This document shows, in pieces, positions 12,166 to 13,311 of a stretch of 13,311 nt of DNA (its first letter is position 1; each line of letters opens with the position of its first letter). This stretch comes from Patescibacteria group bacterium (lineage in GTDB: Bacteria; Patescibacteriota; Minisyncoccia; Phycocordibacterales; UBA2100). Below the pieces are notes generated by a model that was not told the origin of the DNA, made no database searches, and worked only from the letters and a program-made list of their open reading frames with translations. Location of the stretch: positions 1 through 13,311 of the forward strand of contig WFWP01000040.1 in the NCBI GenBank assembly GCA_015491055.1. The letters run 5' to 3'. Made by a program: the position numbers and the translations under genes.

Positions 12166-12837
12166 TCACTTATCTGTTATCTTATGCACCAATGCAAGCA
12201 CATCTTCAATCACCTTATCCAATCCTTGACTTGCATCCACCACCTCGCCCGCGCTTTTACACATTTTATTTGCCCCAACTTTTTGCAAAACAAACTCTCT
12301 CAACCCCTTGTTCACCTTGATATGGAAATCAATTTTTCGTTTGTCAAAGTGGTTAATATTTCCATCTCCCCGCCCCTTTGCTCGAGCAATACCAATCTCG
12401 GGATCAATATCAAGCAATATGTATGCATCGGGCTCATATTCTTCCAAAAAAAGCTCTCTGGTTTGCCAAAAAAGTTTTTCAAGTTGGGGATTGCCCTGCG
12501 CGGCGATTTGATAGGCATAGGTTGATGAATCAAACCGGTCGGTGATAACTGTCTTTCCCGCATTGAGCGCCGGGATCACCACATGCTTTAAAAAATCTCT
12601 TCGCGCCGCCCAAAAAAGTGCAAATTGCGTTTCCACATCGGAATATTTTGCCAAGTCTGACAATACCAACTCTCTGATTTTTTCCGCATATTGCGATCCT
12701 CCCGGCTCACGAGCCCCTATTGCATTCCAGCCCAATTGCTCTACTACGGCTTTTGAGACCGTTGTTTTTCCCGCGCCTTCACCACCGTCTATAACGATAA
12801 ATGTACCTTTTTTTCTTTTTTCTTTATTTCCAATCAT
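12166..12837 (-). CDS. tmk: Thymidylate kinase
   Basis: Phosphorylates dTMP to dTDP with ATP. The 223-residue P-loop kinase begins, after a basic N-terminal extension, with GTFIVIDGGEGAGKTT (P-loop 17-26). The dTMP-binding REPGG is at 43-47 (GAREPGGSQYAEKIRELVL). The DR motif is ITDRFDSSTYAYQ (98-110). The lid region is IARAKGRGDGN with following FDKRKIDFHIKVNKG. Bulk, spacing and motifs match bacterial Tmk. It lies 22 nt downstream of the hydrolase gene and is coupled to dfrA with one intervening base. The ATG at 12835-12837 has no close SD. The TGA stop overlaps the region that would serve as the dfrA initiation site. Confidence 0.95.
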   Translation of the reverse strand: MIGNKEKRKKGTFIVIDGGEGAGKTTVSKAVVEQLGWNAIGAREPGGSQYAEKIRELVLSDLAKYSDVETQFALFWAARRDFLKHVVIPALNAGKTVITDRFDSSTYAYQIAAQGNPQLEKLFWQTRELFLEEYEPDAYILLDIDPEIGIARAKGRGDGNINHFDKRKIDFHIKVNKGLREFVLQKVGANKMCKSAGEVVDASQGLDKVIEDVLALVHKITDK

Positions 12838-12859
12838 AAAAATGTAATTTATTGAAACC

Positions 12860-13311
12860 TTAAATATGATTTAATTTATCAATAAGCTCGGGAAATTCGC
12901 TATCCAAAAAATGCCCTCTATCTTCAAATGTTATCAATTCCGACCCCGGTATATTTTTGGCAATCCTCTCTCCCTGTTCATACGGTACCACAAAGTCATC
13001 TTTTGAATGGTATACAAATATGTTTCCGCACTGCCTCATCACATTTGAATAATCACTCCCAAGCTCAAATATCACCTCGCCATCATCACCGTTTTCGCAT
13101 GCGGCGGCGACCAAGTGCAATTGCGATATTTTTACCGGCAATGTGTTCTCTGATAAATACTTAAGTAAAAATGTACCGCCCAATGAGTGCCCCACAAGAA
13201 CCACGCCATCTTGCAAATATTCAAAATACCTTTCAAACCACAGTTTCCATTCATTATATTTTGCATTGCCCGCGCATGGCATTGAAGGTCTATACACCTC
13301 CCATTCGTCAC
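12860..13311 (-). CDS. Alpha/beta-hydrolase (RBBP9/YdeN-like), 5' end beyond window
   Basis: The frame is open to the right edge with no stop, so the start lies outside the window. A GTG at 13295-13297 is internal: the codons before it (DEWE) continue the expected 'xWEVYRPSMP' strand. The visible part reads like the C-terminal two thirds of a small serine hydrolase. The nucleophile elbow is VVLVGHSLGGTFLLKYL (Ser codon near 13184-13186), a catalytic Asp lies in YHSKDDFVVPYEQ, and a catalytic His in FEDRGHFLDSEFPEL. RBBP9/YdeN-type enzymes are cytosolic esterases of mostly unknown substrate. It ends with TAA 22 nt before tmk, as the first visible gene of that cluster. Assignment to this subfamily is by motif layout. 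Confidence 0.85.
   Translation of the reverse strand, partial: DEWEVYRPSMPCAGNAKYNEWKLWFERYFEYLQDGVVLVGHSLGGTFLLKYLSENTLPVKISQLHLVAAACENGDDGEVIFELGSDYSNVMRQCGNIFVYHSKDDFVVPYEQGERIAKNIPGSELITFEDRGHFLDSEFPELIDKLNHI

Noticed and set aside
11968..12525. 185-codon plus-strand open frame opposite dfrA and tmk
   Set aside because: It lies antisense to two enzymes with complete motifs and has no coherent fold or start signal.

Overview
The window looks like a piece of chromosome from a Patescibacteria / Candidate Phyla Radiation bacterium, probably Parcubacteria-like. This is inferred from the proteins; no search was run. The clues are a short S18 (66 aa), an S6 whose core carries the motif FFGWIKFE followed by a long acidic tail, a short RecO (199 aa), small single-anchor surface proteins with Ig-like folds, tightly packed genes, AT-rich spacers, and a general lack of Shine-Dalgarno (SD) sequences. 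UGA is a normal stop codon here (tatD, recO, the 662-aa membrane protein gene, tgt, dfrA and tmk all end in TGA). That argues against the UGA=Gly lineages Gracilibacteria and Absconditabacteria.

Layout, left to right. Every gene except ung is on the minus strand, so transcription mostly runs right to left. At 1-336 is the 5' part of a membrane-anchored Ig-like protein that runs off the left edge. Positions 359-1675 hold the conserved replication/translation trio rpsF-ssb-rpsR, with a good sigma-70-like promoter at 1723-1751. Positions 1763-6485 hold a housekeeping run, glyS (glycyl-tRNA synthetase) - AI-2E-family permease - metG - tatD, with gaps of 7 to 48 nt. Positions 6560-8548 encode a 662-aa single-pass protein with repeated beta-sandwich domains outside the cell. 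recO (8669-9268) is divergent from ung (9334-10020), the only plus-strand gene. A small unrecognised gene (10063-10308) follows. From 10376 to the right edge lies a nucleotide-metabolism cluster, transcribed in the order alpha/beta hydrolase (incomplete) - tmk - dfrA - tgt.

No stretch over 300 bases lacks a gene. The longest spacers are 11477-11621 (dfrA to tgt, 145 nt) and 8549-8668 (120 nt). I see no tRNA, rRNA, CRISPR array, insertion sequence or prophage gene.

Most of the window is ordinary core genome. The best candidate for something undescribed is the tgt leader (about 11476-11621). Read on the minus strand, it contains a 7-bp stem whose loop can pair perfectly over 8 bp with sequence just downstream, which is an H-type pseudoknot. 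A further 8-bp competing pairing lies upstream, and a small hairpin covers the tgt SD. The Tgt protein is also unusual: it has a eukaryote-like DDV substrate-pocket motif and a compressed CxCxC zinc site. Together these suggest, as inference only, a queuine/deazaguanine-salvage tgt under RNA-level control.
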